A stretch of 64,000 bases of DNA from NCBI GenBank assembly GCA_026645935.1, contig JAPKMP010000003.1:62001-126000 (forward strand). The letters run 5' to 3'. The position numbers and the translations under genes are program-made. Under the pieces are notes generated by a model. That model worked only from the letters and a program-made list of their open reading frames with translations. It ran no database searches and was not told the DNA's origin. Position 1 is the stretch's first letter. Each line of letters opens with the position of its first letter. Positions 37,641 through 47,442 of this stretch are shown piece after piece. This DNA is from Candidatus Villigracilaceae bacterium (GTDB lineage Bacteria > Chloroflexota > Anaerolineae > Anaerolineales > Villigracilaceae).

Positions 37641-38441
37641 ATGTCAACTGACGAACTCTCCATCCAATTCCCAACCTTTCAGCGCGAACTCAAGTCCTTC
37701 CTCCTGCGCCTCACCGCCAGCGTACAGGATGCGGAGGATATCGTTCAAGAAACGTATCTCAAGGCGCAATCGAAGATCGATTCGTTTCGCGGCGACTCGT
37801 CATTGAAGACGTGGGTATTCAGCATTGCTTCCAACCTCGCCAAAGATCTGCTTCGGTCACAGAAACGCTGGCCTGAGACCGTCACGGATATCTGCAGAGA
37901 AGAGACTCTGCAAAACAAAGGATTCCTACAGGAAGCCATGCACATCCGGCAGACTTCGCCACAGGGGAATTTCGAGATCCGGGAACACATTGCCTTTTGT
38001 TTTACCTGCATTGCCAAATCGCTTCCGCTGGAGGGGCACCTCGTCATCCTGTTGAAGGAGGTGTACGACTTCAAGGTCAAAGAGATTGCGCAGATCCTGC
38101 AGCTCTCCGAGGCGATGGTGAAATATCACCTGCACGTCAGCCGCAAGAAGATGATGGACATATTCGACCAGCGCTGTTCTCTCATCAACAAGCAGGGCAT
38201 CTGTCACCAATGCACCGAGTTGAACGGCATCTTCAACCCGAAGCAAGAGGCGCAGGAGGAACTGGTCAAGATCGAGATGGCGCGTGAAGCGGATCGTAGA
38301 AACCGGGACGATTTGTTCGATCTGCGGATGAATATCCTGCAGGAACTCGATCCGTTCGAGTCGGGGGCGGCGAAATTGCAGCTTCATCACCTCGAACACA
38401 ACCGCCAGGTGATGGAAAAATACCTCCAAAATATCGATTAA
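37641..38441 (+). CDS. ECF RNA polymerase sigma factor with C-terminal extension
   Basis: LRLTASVQDAEDIVQETYLKAQSKIDSFRGDSSLKTWVFSIASNLAKDLLR; KVKEIAQILQLSEAMVKYHLHVSRKKM; extension with CHQC. Confidence 0.88.
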   Translation: MSTDELSIQFPTFQRELKSFLLRLTASVQDAEDIVQETYLKAQSKIDSFRGDSSLKTWVFSIASNLAKDLLRSQKRWPETVTDICREETLQNKGFLQEAMHIRQTSPQGNFEIREHIAFCFTCIAKSLPLEGHLVILLKEVYDFKVKEIAQILQLSEAMVKYHLHVSRKKMMDIFDQRCSLINKQGICHQCTELNGIFNPKQEAQEELVKIEMAREADRRNRDDLFDLRMNILQELDPFESGAAKLQLHHLEHNRQVMEKYLQNID

Positions 38442-38491
38442 TTTCCTATCGTTTTTCGACCTCCAGTCGTCCAAATAGAAAGGAGATCGAA

Positions 38492-38944
38492 ATGGAACAA
38501 AAAGCGAAAACTATTGGAAAAACCTTCAGCCGGGAGACGTCGGTTCACGCCTCGATTGCGGCTGATCCCGCCATCGTTTGGGCGCTCCTCACCCACGCCG
38601 CGGACTACCCGCGCTGGAATTCGACCGTCACATCGATCCAAGGCGAAATCAAGGCAGGTGGGGCTATCGAACTCAAATCCACGTTGGATGCGAAGCGGAC
38701 GTTCAAATTGAAGGTCAAGGAATTCGTGCCGGAGAAACGACTCGTATGGGGCGACGCGATGGGAAGCCGCGTGTACAGCCTGGAAAAATCGGGGGGCGGC
38801 ACACAATTTTCAATGTCGGAACGAATCGGCGGTCCGTTGTTCCCGCTGTTCGCCGGGATGATCCCCTCCTTCGATGAATCCTTCGACAAGTTCACGGCGG
38901 ACCTGAAAAAGGAAGCAGAGACGATCCAAAAATCGAAAAAGTAA
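38492..38944 (+). CDS. SRPBCC family protein
   Basis: FSRETSVHASIAADPAIVWALLTHAADYPRWNSTVTSIQGEIKAGGAIEL. Confidence 0.85.
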   Translation: MEQKAKTIGKTFSRETSVHASIAADPAIVWALLTHAADYPRWNSTVTSIQGEIKAGGAIELKSTLDAKRTFKLKVKEFVPEKRLVWGDAMGSRVYSLEKSGGGTQFSMSERIGGPLFPLFAGMIPSFDESFDKFTADLKKEAETIQKSKK

Positions 38945-38955
38945 GGAGACTCGAC

Positions 38956-39357
38956 ATGGAAAAGAGAACCAAAGACAAACCCTGGAAGTTGAAGACCCCG
39001 CCGCTCACGTCGGATTACACCATGCATGTTGAAACAAAGGATGGAAAGGAGATCCTCGTCTGCACGGTGGGCACAACGGTCTTGCACTATGATTATCGCT
39101 CCATCGAAGACCTGCACGAGATGCTGAAAAAACACGGCGATTGGATGGAACTCGGAAGCAAGGACGAGAAACAGGAAGCCGTGCCCGGCACCGTCGAACA
39201 CTGGGCGCGTTCGCCGAAGAACCCCATCGGCGGTTGGTATGGACTCAAGAAAGGCTTCCGCGGCCGCTTTGCAATGTATATCCCGCCGCTGATGGAGGCA
39301 CTGGGTCTCGCGGACGTGGAGCACAACCCGCGTAATAATCGAATGAGAGCGAAATAG
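38956..39357 (+). CDS. Hypothetical protein co-operonic with SRPBCC protein
   Basis: 133 aa intact ORF 11 nt downstream of the SRPBCC gene with GGAG upstream of the ATG. Confidence 0.65.
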   Translation: MEKRTKDKPWKLKTPPLTSDYTMHVETKDGKEILVCTVGTTVLHYDYRSIEDLHEMLKKHGDWMELGSKDEKQEAVPGTVEHWARSPKNPIGGWYGLKKGFRGRFAMYIPPLMEALGLADVEHNPRNNRMRAK

Positions 39358-39372
39358 ATTCCAATCTGAAAG

Positions 39373-39408
39373 AATCTCCCGTTGATCACAAATCGGCGGG
39401 AGATTTAT
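39373..39408 (+). terminator. Intrinsic terminator
   Basis: AATCTCCCG...CGGGAGATTTATTTT. Confidence 0.7.
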
Positions 39409-39604
39409 TTTGTCAAAAGCCTCCGACTCGCTTATTACAATTTGTGAAAAGGTCGATAACCCAATCAGATCAATGAATAGATTTTACAAATCCATGCCTC
39501 TTTATGCATTAATTCAGATATAATGACGAAGATGCCGCAAAATGCAAGGACAATTTTACAACCCTTACAGGTGGATGGTGCTTCATTTTTTTAAGGGTTG
39601 CGTA

Positions 39605-39625
39605 CTTGTTAACCATGTTAACAAG
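39605..39625. promoter_or_regulatory. Palindrome in phn leader
   Basis: CTTGTTAA-CCATG-TTAACAAG, upstream of phnD. Confidence 0.5.
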
Positions 39626-39689
39626 CGGTATCATCAAGCAGTCGGGGCGAATGCCCCAATTTCCCAATTCATTTCAAGAGGAGAAAAAG

Positions 39690-40742
39690 ATGAATAAACG
39701 TTCCCTGTTCGTCCTGCTGACACTCATCGTGACCGTATCGATGATGCTCAGCGCCTGCGGTTCGGGTGGTGGTCTATTTGCGCCAGAGATCGGCTCGCCT
39801 GAACATCCCATCAAGGTCTTGTTCGTCCCCTCCGTGGATGCGGCTGTGATCGTGACCGGCGGTGAAGTGATGGCGAACGCGTTGAAGGAAGCCACCGGAC
39901 TCAACTTCGAAGTCGTGGTCCCGACCTCCTACGCTGCCACCATCGAAGAGATGTGCGCCTCGCCCACCGATACGATGGGCTTTATTCCCGGTCTCGGTTA
40001 CGCGCTTGCCAGCCAGCTCTGCGGTGTGGATGTCGCCTTCAAAGCCGTCCGCTTTGGTCATTCCGTTTACTGGGCGCAAATCCTCGTCCCGCGCGACAGC
40101 GACATCGATTCCATCGAAGACCTCGACGGCTTGAAATGGGGTTTCGGCGATCCCGGCTCCACGTCTGGATACATGGTTCCCCTTATCATGTTCCAGGAAG
40201 CCGGCATCACCCCTGTGCTGGTTGAAACCGGCGGCAGCCATAACGGCGCCGCGCTTGCGCTCTACAACGGTTCCGTGGATTTCGCCACCACCTTCTACAG
40301 CCCCTATCTGGCTCCCGAAGGCGGCATTGAATGGTCGAGAGAAAATCCCGATATTCCGGATGAATTTGTGGAAAGCTGCGCCCCGAACGCCGATGGATCG
40401 CGCCTCTTCTGCGGACCCAATGCGGATTACCGCGTTCTGGATGCCCGCGCCGGTGTCCGAACTGAAGCCCCCGATATCATCCAGAAGACTCGCATCCTGA
40501 TGATCTCCGGTGATATCCCCAACGACACCCTGTCCTTCGGTCCCGAATTCCCCGCTGATCTGCGCGCCCAAATCGAAGAAGCCTTGCTCGCCTTTGCTGA
40601 AACCGAAGCCTGGAACGAATCGCTTGGCAACCAGGACTTCTACGGTTGGACCGGCATCGACCCCGCTACCGACGCTGAATACGACATCGTCCGTCAGATG
40701 GTGGAAGCGACCGGATTGACCCTTGAAGGTCTTGGTCAATAA
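39690..40742 (+). CDS. phnD: Phosphate/phosphonate ABC transporter substrate-binding lipoprotein (PhnD-like)
   Basis: Lipobox LSACGSGG; IKVLFVPSVDAAVIVTGGEVMANALKEATGLNFEVVVPTSYAATIEEMCASPTDTMGFIPGLGYALAS. Confidence 0.88.
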   Translation: MNKRSLFVLLTLIVTVSMMLSACGSGGGLFAPEIGSPEHPIKVLFVPSVDAAVIVTGGEVMANALKEATGLNFEVVVPTSYAATIEEMCASPTDTMGFIPGLGYALASQLCGVDVAFKAVRFGHSVYWAQILVPRDSDIDSIEDLDGLKWGFGDPGSTSGYMVPLIMFQEAGITPVLVETGGSHNGAALALYNGSVDFATTFYSPYLAPEGGIEWSRENPDIPDEFVESCAPNADGSRLFCGPNADYRVLDARAGVRTEAPDIIQKTRILMISGDIPNDTLSFGPEFPADLRAQIEEALLAFAETEAWNESLGNQDFYGWTGIDPATDAEYDIVRQMVEATGLTLEGLGQ

Positions 40743-40759
40743 GCAAGTTTTATTAAATA

Positions 40760-40792
40760 AATCCCGGACGGGGTCTCCCCGCCCGGGATTTT
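40760..40792 (+). terminator. Hairpin between phnD and phnC
   Basis: AATCCCGGACGGGG-TCTC-CCCGCCCGGGATTTTG. Confidence 0.7.
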
Positions 40793-40826
40793 GTACTCCG
40801 ACCATATCAACTCGGCGGTGAACACC

Positions 40827-41579
40827 ATGCTTAGAATAGAAAACCTAACGAAAATATACACCGGGGGCGTACAGGCTCTGATGAATGTCAGTTTCGATGT
40901 GCCCAAAGGGCAGTTTTTGGCTGTAATCGGTTTGAGCGGCTCCGGCAAATCCACCCTTTTGCGATGCATAAACCGGCTGATCGAACCGACATCCGGAACA
41001 ATCGTCTGGAATGACATCGATGTAACAGCCGCCTCCGACGAGGAACTTCGCCGCATCCGCCGCAAGATCGGCATGGTATTCCAACATTTCAATCTGGTTC
41101 ATCGTTCATCGGTTCTGACTAACATCCTGGCAGGCCGCCTGGGATACGTCAACCCAGCCTGGAGTTTGTTGAACCGGTTTCCAAAAACCGATATGGAGAA
41201 CGCCTACAAACAACTGGAAAGGGTCGGTATTGCAGACAAAGCCGACCACCGCGCCGACGAACTCAGCGGCGGGCAACAACAACGTGTGGGGATTGCACGC
41301 GCCATGATGCAAAATCCGGACATGATCCTGGCGGACGAGCCGGTTGCCAGTCTCGACCCGGTCCTGGCACACAGCATTATGCAATACCTGGAAAAAATCA
41401 ACAAGGAGGACGGCGTGACCGTCCTGTGCAGTTTGCATTTCCTCGACCTCGTGCATCGTTATGCCGATCGCGTCGTCGCCCTGAAGGAGGGCATCCTGAT
41501 GTTCGACGGTTTGCCGAAGGATATCGACGACGCCAAATTCAAGGATATCTACGGGCGCGACGCGGAACGAGTGGGGTAG
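40827..41579 (+). CDS. phnC: Phosphonate ABC transporter ATP-binding protein (PhnC)
   Basis: MLRIENLTKIYTGGVQALMNVSFDVPKGQFLAVIGLSGSGKSTLLRCINRLIEPTSG; LSGGQQQRVGIARAMMQNPDMILADEPVASLDP. Confidence 0.93.
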   Translation: MLRIENLTKIYTGGVQALMNVSFDVPKGQFLAVIGLSGSGKSTLLRCINRLIEPTSGTIVWNDIDVTAASDEELRRIRRKIGMVFQHFNLVHRSSVLTNILAGRLGYVNPAWSLLNRFPKTDMENAYKQLERVGIADKADHRADELSGGQQQRVGIARAMMQNPDMILADEPVASLDPVLAHSIMQYLEKINKEDGVTVLCSLHFLDLVHRYADRVVALKEGILMFDGLPKDIDDAKFKDIYGRDAERVG

Positions 41580-41590
41580 GAGAGCCTTCC

Positions 41591-43411
41591 ATGAAAAACA
41601 AAAAACCGAACCCGATGCGCTCCTTTGGAACAGGCTTGCTCGTTCTGTTGGCTCTTATCATTTATGCGTACGGTTTTCAGGTCACAAAAGTCAACCTTGC
41701 AGAGACAAAGTCCGAACGTCGCCAGGAACAACTCTTTCGCATCCTGCGGGCATTGGCGAGACCCAACATCTTTGCGTATGAAAAAGAAGTGTTCGAAGTC
41801 CGCGTTCCGGTTATGATCCCCTGCCCGGCGGAGGGATTTACCCCCCCAGCGGTTCAAAACCCGGACCAACCATACATGATCGTCACGCCATCGTGCAGTG
41901 ATCCGCGCTCGAAAGTTCTTGTCCAGGGATTCAATTTCGAACCGCAGACTCGCGGTCCACTCAACCTCGTCCCGCATGAAAGCGGAGTCAACCTGCAACT
42001 GGCAAGCATCGAGGTCGATAGATTTGGGCAGTTCGAAGCGACAGTATTACTCCCGAATCGCCCCAGCGAAGAATCGCATGAGATCGTCGCGATCACCCGC
42101 CGGAACATCGGCTCCCCGCATCTTACGAAAACAGCTTACGACACATGGGACAAGATCGTAGAAACCGTATTTCTAGCCTTATTGGCCACAACGTTGGGGG
42201 TGATCATCGCAATCCCTTTGAGCTTCTTTGCCGCCCGCAATTTGATGAAGGAAATCACTAGTACGCTGACAGGAATGTCGCTCTCCATTCTGCTCATACC
42301 CATTGGTTTGTATATTGGCGCACAATTCGCCAGCCTGGCGGAATGGGTTAGCAGAACGATGGTCGGCAACTGGTTGATCGTCGCGGTGGGCATTTTGGGA
42401 TTCCCGTTCCTACTAACAATCGGTATGCGTTGGGCGCTCCCTCAGCAGGAAACCCAAACCCCATCTGCGGGATTAAAGACCATCCGCCTCTCCACCTTGT
42501 TTGGATTGGCTTTTATTTTCGTTCTTCTATTGTATCTAATCTCTTATCTTGCATTGACCGCGGGCTCGGCGTTGGGCGATGCGCTTGGTAATTTGGGTTT
42601 CCTAGGGTTCTTTGTGCGAGACCTGGGCGATATCCTGAACATGCTGATCAAGGTGGTCGTGGCGCTTGCAGGAGCCGGGGTTCTCAGCAGTATGGCTGGC
42701 AAATGGAGCGAGTCGCTCAGCCGTCAAAAGGGACCTCTTGTCAGGCTCAGCCATACCGTTCTTGCGGTCCTTGGCGGCGCGACACTCGCTGCACTGCTGT
42801 TGGCGGTAATCTACTGGCTGTATCAATTCAGGGATGCCCAGTTGTATTTCATTTACGCCATCGTTATCGGCGGCGCCCTTGGGCTATTAGCCAGCGTATT
42901 AACCAAACCGGCATCCCCGCTGCTGAGCGGATTGGTCGTTTACTATGTAGCCAGAACCATTTTCAACGCCTTGCGCTCGGTGGAAGCTCTGGTCATGGCA
43001 ATTGTTTTCGTTGTCTGGGTGGGAATTGGACCTTTTGCCGGGTCGCTGGCATTGGCGCTGCACACAATTGCTTCGCTTGCCAAGTTGTACTCCGAGCAGG
43101 TCGAAAGCATCATGACGGGTCCGCTGGAAGCCATTCGAGCCACCGGGGCGAACCGTTTGCAGACCATCATCTATGCGGTCGTGCCGCAGATCGTGCCGCC
43201 GTATATTTCCTACACCATGTACCGCTGGGATATCAACGTGCGCATGTCCACGATCATCGGTTTCGTGGGCGGCGGCGGCATCGGCTTCCTGCTCCAGCAA
43301 AACATCAACCTGCTCAACTACCGCGACGCAAGCGCCCAGATGATCGCCATCGCGATTGTGGTATCCATCATGGATTACATCAGTTCGGTGATGCGGGAGA
43401 AGGTGGTGTAG
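41591..43411 (+). CDS. phnE: Phosphonate ABC transporter permease (PhnE) with large extracytoplasmic insertion
   Basis: TVFLALLATTLGVIIAIPLSFFAARNLM..., GPLEAIRATGANRLQTIIYAVVPQIVPPYISYTMYRWDINVRMSTIIGFVGGGGIGFLL; 606 aa with an Ig/IPT-like N-terminal segment. Confidence 0.9.
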   Translation: MKNKKPNPMRSFGTGLLVLLALIIYAYGFQVTKVNLAETKSERRQEQLFRILRALARPNIFAYEKEVFEVRVPVMIPCPAEGFTPPAVQNPDQPYMIVTPSCSDPRSKVLVQGFNFEPQTRGPLNLVPHESGVNLQLASIEVDRFGQFEATVLLPNRPSEESHEIVAITRRNIGSPHLTKTAYDTWDKIVETVFLALLATTLGVIIAIPLSFFAARNLMKEITSTLTGMSLSILLIPIGLYIGAQFASLAEWVSRTMVGNWLIVAVGILGFPFLLTIGMRWALPQQETQTPSAGLKTIRLSTLFGLAFIFVLLLYLISYLALTAGSALGDALGNLGFLGFFVRDLGDILNMLIKVVVALAGAGVLSSMAGKWSESLSRQKGPLVRLSHTVLAVLGGATLAALLLAVIYWLYQFRDAQLYFIYAIVIGGALGLLASVLTKPASPLLSGLVVYYVARTIFNALRSVEALVMAIVFVVWVGIGPFAGSLALALHTIASLAKLYSEQVESIMTGPLEAIRATGANRLQTIIYAVVPQIVPPYISYTMYRWDINVRMSTIIGFVGGGGIGFLLQQNINLLNYRDASAQMIAIAIVVSIMDYISSVMREKVV

Positions 43412-43427
43412 GCGCAAATCGGAGAAA

Positions 43428-43458
43428 CGAGCCTGGGTCGATTTGACTCAGGCTTTTG
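43428..43458. terminator. Hairpin between convergent phnE and esterase genes
   Basis: GAGCCTGGGTCGATTTGACTCAGGCTTTTG. Confidence 0.55.
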
Positions 43459-44230
43459 AGTCTTCGACGCGTCGGATGAAGTCCCGCGCCAATTCGAACA
43501 CCTGCTGGCGCGCCGCATCACGCGTGACGACGTGACCTGATCCCGTTATATAAACCTTTGTCTTATCCGGCGCATTGACCAGCGCTGCGTATAACCTTTC
43601 CATATTGCCGGGCAATACATAAGTATCGTCTTTGGAGTGGATCAACAAGACCGGCTTGTTCACTGAAGGCAAAGCTGCGCGCATCTCCCCCAGCAGGGAT
43701 TTCAACTCCGCGATCGAACGGACGGGATTCTGAGGGTAGGAAACATGATCCTTGTAGGCTTCCTTGTCGAACCATGATGCGCCCGGCGCTTCTTTCGACT
43801 TTGGCAGGAACTTAATGAAGCGGCTGTTAAATTTGATATACCAGACCGGGTAATCCTTCGGGTCGTTGGGCAGGAGGTAGGGCGTGGACATGGCGATGAT
43901 TCCTGCGACATTCATCCGTGTGGACATCAGCAGGGATAAGATACCGCCCATCGAAAGCCCGGCGAGAAAGATTCGGTCAGCGAAACCCGAGAGCAGGTGA
44001 AAGCCATCTTCAACGGAGGCGGCCCAATCGGTCCACCGTGAGCCGATCATATCGTCCGGGGTCGTGGCATGACCGGCGAGTCGAACGCCGAGGCAGGAAT
44101 ATCCCAGACCATTGAGGGTATCCCCCATCCAGCGCATTTCCTTCGGCGTGCCTGTAAAGCCATGAATCAGCAAAATTCCCGTACGGCTACCCGGGAGCAA
44201 AAACGGTTCGGCAGTTTCGATGATCCTCAT
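43448..44230 (-). CDS. Alpha/beta hydrolase (carboxylesterase Est30-like)
   Basis: GILLIHGFTGTPKEMRWMGDTL, IFLAGLSMGGILSLLMSTR, LLIHSKDDTYVLPGNMERLY, GSGHVVTRD. Confidence 0.88.
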   Translation of the reverse strand: MRIIETAEPFLLPGSRTGILLIHGFTGTPKEMRWMGDTLNGLGYSCLGVRLAGHATTPDDMIGSRWTDWAASVEDGFHLLSGFADRIFLAGLSMGGILSLLMSTRMNVAGIIAMSTPYLLPNDPKDYPVWYIKFNSRFIKFLPKSKEAPGASWFDKEAYKDHVSYPQNPVRSIAELKSLLGEMRAALPSVNKPVLLIHSKDDTYVLPGNMERLYAALVNAPDKTKVYITGSGHVVTRDAARQQVFELARDFIRRVEDSKA

Positions 44231-45306
44231 GGGTTTCTCTCCTTGAGTATTCTACCCAATAATGGATGGTAGACTGCGAAAGCAACGCCGGGAAGAAGTT
44301 CGAAATAACTTACATAAGATGGTTTGGGAATCGCCAATGATGCCGCAAAAATCAATAGAAGCAGGACGACCCAAGTAAAGATGCGGCGAAAGGGCAACTC
44401 GAACCATTCTGCAAAAAACAGAATGACCCACATGGCTGCCGCCGTAAGCGCAAGTACGAGCACCCAGAACAGCCATGGATTTTTGAAGATCACTTCGATA
44501 TTATGCTGAATCTTATACAGGCGCAGGAATTTAATGAGCGCATAATGGACATAAAGGAATAAGAGCGAATTCCTTCCCCCAAAAAGGATTGGCGCGCTGA
44601 CCTTGAGTTCACCCAATGCTGGGGTGGAGCGAACCAGGAAGAATGATAGGAACAATGCGGCTGATGAAGCGATAAAGAATTCCGGCAGGAACTGCCATTT
44701 GCTTTCCTGGACGTCTGGAAGAACAAAACCAAAAAGAAGATAATACAACGCAAAGCACGCCAAAAACAGGAGCAGGTTGTAAAGATTTTTTGTCCGATAC
44801 GCTAACACGCCGAAGAAGAACACCGAAAGCCAGGGGATGAGCGGAAATAGACCAGGCGCAATCAGGATACCCTCGAGAAATTCGAACCCAAGCGGATAGA
44901 TCAATTTATCCAACCCGAAGGCGAGGACGCCAAGCAAGGCATACACCCATGGTCGGGGATGCAGAAAATGCTCGATGAGATACACCGTCAAAACGCCCGC
45001 CGCGATGGTTTGGATGATCTCGAATTGAAAATTGTTCAGGAAGTTCGGATCGAGAAATCCACTGTAACTAAAGCCGAGCAAAAAGATGAAACCATAGAGG
45101 AAAACCATTCTCCGCGGAGGCTTGCCCGCCTGAAACACCGCCGTCACCCCCGCTGCTGAAAAGAACAAGGCTGGGGCGAGATTGCCCCAAAAAATGGCGT
45201 CTTCGTAATTCCACATCTTGAGTTTGGAATGTGCGATCACCATCAGGGCACAGCCGATGCCCTTCAATATATCCAGCCCCGGATCGCGTTTTTGCGTATC
45301 GGTCAT
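44227..45306 (-). CDS. Acyltransferase/heparan-alpha-glucosaminide N-acetyltransferase-like membrane protein
   Basis: DPGLDILKGIGCALMVIAHSKLKMW; multi-TM (DUF1624/acyltransferase-3-like). Confidence 0.65.
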   Translation of the reverse strand: MTDTQKRDPGLDILKGIGCALMVIAHSKLKMWNYEDAIFWGNLAPALFFSAAGVTAVFQAGKPPRRMVFLYGFIFLLGFSYSGFLDPNFLNNFQFEIIQTIAAGVLTVYLIEHFLHPRPWVYALLGVLAFGLDKLIYPLGFEFLEGILIAPGLFPLIPWLSVFFFGVLAYRTKNLYNLLLFLACFALYYLLFGFVLPDVQESKWQFLPEFFIASSAALFLSFFLVRSTPALGELKVSAPILFGGRNSLLFLYVHYALIKFLRLYKIQHNIEVIFKNPWLFWVLVLALTAAAMWVILFFAEWFELPFRRIFTWVVLLLLIFAASLAIPKPSYVSYFELLPGVAFAVYHPLLGRILKERNP

Positions 45307-45371
45307 GGTTGAAATTATACTGCCCAGCTTACTTCCTAACCGATTAAAAATATTATTGGAAATGTTAAATA

Positions 45372-45401
45372 AATCCGCCCCTTCAAAAGAAGGGGCGGAT
45401 T
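45372..45401. terminator. Intrinsic terminator/strong hairpin
   Basis: Perfect 13-bp stem AATCCGCCCCTTC-AAAA-GAAGGGGCGGATT. Confidence 0.75.
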
Positions 45402-45450
45402 GTTGATATATCGATCTGTTGCGCTGGACGGATTCTAATTTTTTTTCAAC

Positions 45451-46056
45451 TTATTCATCAAAACCTTCTTCGTTCCCGCTTTCTTCGTAATAGTAACCTT
45501 CTCCAGGGTTAGTACTGGGATCGAGGGTCCAAGGAAGACCATTTACCTCGAAGAAGTAATCATAATAGTCTTCCCAATAGGGCGAATAGAAATTAATCAT
45601 ATCACCTTGAGAAGCAGGTCCTTCCTGGCAATGCTGTCCCTGGAAAATCCATGCATCGGGTTGACCCTCAATCGGATAATCGTAAACGTTATAGCAGTAC
45701 CCACCAAACCCGCGCGGCCCGCCGCCTTCAGGGACTCGATCCCAGAAGACAAAACCGGCAAGGAAGACCTGCACAAATTGCCCGGCGAGCGCCCGCGAAG
45801 CCGTGCATTGCACCACGCCTTCCCCTTCCACGATGTTGCAATCGAGCGGGTAATACTGTCCGTTGAACAGGACCGAGCCGTTCTTGAAATCGCCTTCGGT
45901 GAAGTTACCCGTATATTCGAAGACGAAGAGCACGCCGCCGCCGGGGTTGTTGCCCACACTACGCAGTGTGAGAATTCCGTTGGCGGCAAGGGCTGAACCG
46001 GTCGTGAGGGAAAGCAGGGCAATGAGAATTATGAAAGTAGATGCTATTTTCTTCAT
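45451..46056 (-). CDS. Secreted hypothetical protein
   Basis: Signal peptide MKKIASTFIILIALLSLTTGSALA; acidic/aromatic C-terminus. Confidence 0.65.
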   Translation of the reverse strand: MKKIASTFIILIALLSLTTGSALAANGILTLRSVGNNPGGGVLFVFEYTGNFTEGDFKNGSVLFNGQYYPLDCNIVEGEGVVQCTASRALAGQFVQVFLAGFVFWDRVPEGGGPRGFGGYCYNVYDYPIEGQPDAWIFQGQHCQEGPASQGDMINFYSPYWEDYYDYFFEVNGLPWTLDPSTNPGEGYYYEESGNEEGFDE

Positions 46057-46235
46057 GAATATACTCCTTATTAATTATAGAACGGCCGATAAATGTTGAC
46101 TTATTATATCTCGGTTCGGTACCCCAGCCTGGTTGGCGAAATTTTGTCATGGAACTATCATCCGTATCCGGGATGGATGGGAGCCCTTCGGGTCGTCCCG
46201 CTGTTATACTTTCTGTTGGAAGTATAATCTCCCGT

Positions 46236-47441
46236 ATGTCCATCCTGAAAGGCAAGCATGTTCTCCTCGGCGTGACCGGCTCCATCGCGGCATTCAAAGC
46301 GGCAGACCTGGCTTCCAAATTGACCCAGGCTGCGACGAACGTGGATGTGATCCTGACGGGTGCCGGTGAAAAATTCGTCACGCCGCTCACATTCCAATCC
46401 GTCACCGGGCGCCGCGCCTTCACCGACAAAGACCTGTGGGGCAATGAAGCGCACGTCATGCATGTCAACCTTGGCAAGATGGCGGATCTGTTGGTCATCG
46501 CTCCCTGTACGGCGGATACGATGGCAAAACTCGCACACGGCATCGCGGATAACCTGTTGACCGTCACTGCGCTGGCGGCGACCTGCCCTATTTTGATCGC
46601 GCCTGCCATGGACGGAGGGATGTACGATCACCCGGCCACGCAGGAGAATCTCAAAACGCTTCAGACTCGCGGTGTGCTGGTTGCAGGACCCGCCGCCGGG
46701 CACCTCGCTTCGGGTTTGTCCGGTGTCGGACGTATGATCGAACCGATGGAGGTTCTCGGTCATATTCGGGCCGCATTGGGAAGAAACGGTAAGCTCAAAG
46801 GAAGGAAAGTCATCGTCACCGCCGGCGGGACACAAGAATCCATCGACCCGGTGAGGGTGATCACGAATCATTCATCGGGCAGACAGGGTTATGCGCTAGC
46901 GCAGGCAGCGATCGATTCGGGCGCGGATGTAACTCTCATCACTGCACCGACGGCTTTGACACCGCCTGTCGGAGCGAAGGTCGTTCCCGTCAAAAGCGCG
47001 CAGGATATGCTCGATGCGTTGCTGAACGAAACGGGCGATGCGCTGGTCATGGCGGCCGCGGCAGCGGACTTCCGCCCGAAGGAAACCGCGAAGGATAAGA
47101 TAAAGAAGCGGGACGGGATTCCGCAGATCCATCTCGAGGCCGCGCCTGATATTTTGAAAGCCGTATCAAGCCAGAGCGGAGTCCAGAAGCGTTTCAGTGT
47201 CATGGTCGGGTTTGCCGCGGAGAGTCGCGACCTTTTGCAGAACGCATCTGAAAAGTTAAAATCCAAGGGATTGGATTTCATCGCTGCAAACGACGTCTCG
47301 GCGAAGGATGCAGGCTTCGCAGTCGAGACGAATCGTCTTACGTTGTTGTTTTCAGATGGGACGCAGGAAAGCCTGCCGTTGATGAGCAAAAGCGAAGCGG
47401 CGGAAAGAATCATCGAGCACATTGCGAGGCTCTTGGAGTAA
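46236..47441 (+). CDS. coaBC: Bifunctional phosphopantothenoylcysteine decarboxylase/phosphopantothenate-cysteine ligase
   Basis: MSILKGKHVLLGVTGSIAAFKAADLASKLTQ; APAMDGGMYDHPATQENL; GRKVIVTAGGTQESIDPVRVITNHSSGRQGYALAQAA. Confidence 0.95.
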   Translation: MSILKGKHVLLGVTGSIAAFKAADLASKLTQAATNVDVILTGAGEKFVTPLTFQSVTGRRAFTDKDLWGNEAHVMHVNLGKMADLLVIAPCTADTMAKLAHGIADNLLTVTALAATCPILIAPAMDGGMYDHPATQENLKTLQTRGVLVAGPAAGHLASGLSGVGRMIEPMEVLGHIRAALGRNGKLKGRKVIVTAGGTQESIDPVRVITNHSSGRQGYALAQAAIDSGADVTLITAPTALTPPVGAKVVPVKSAQDMLDALLNETGDALVMAAAAADFRPKETAKDKIKKRDGIPQIHLEAAPDILKAVSSQSGVQKRFSVMVGFAAESRDLLQNASEKLKSKGLDFIAANDVSAKDAGFAVETNRLTLLFSDGTQESLPLMSKSEAAERIIEHIARLLE

Positions 47442-47442
47442 T

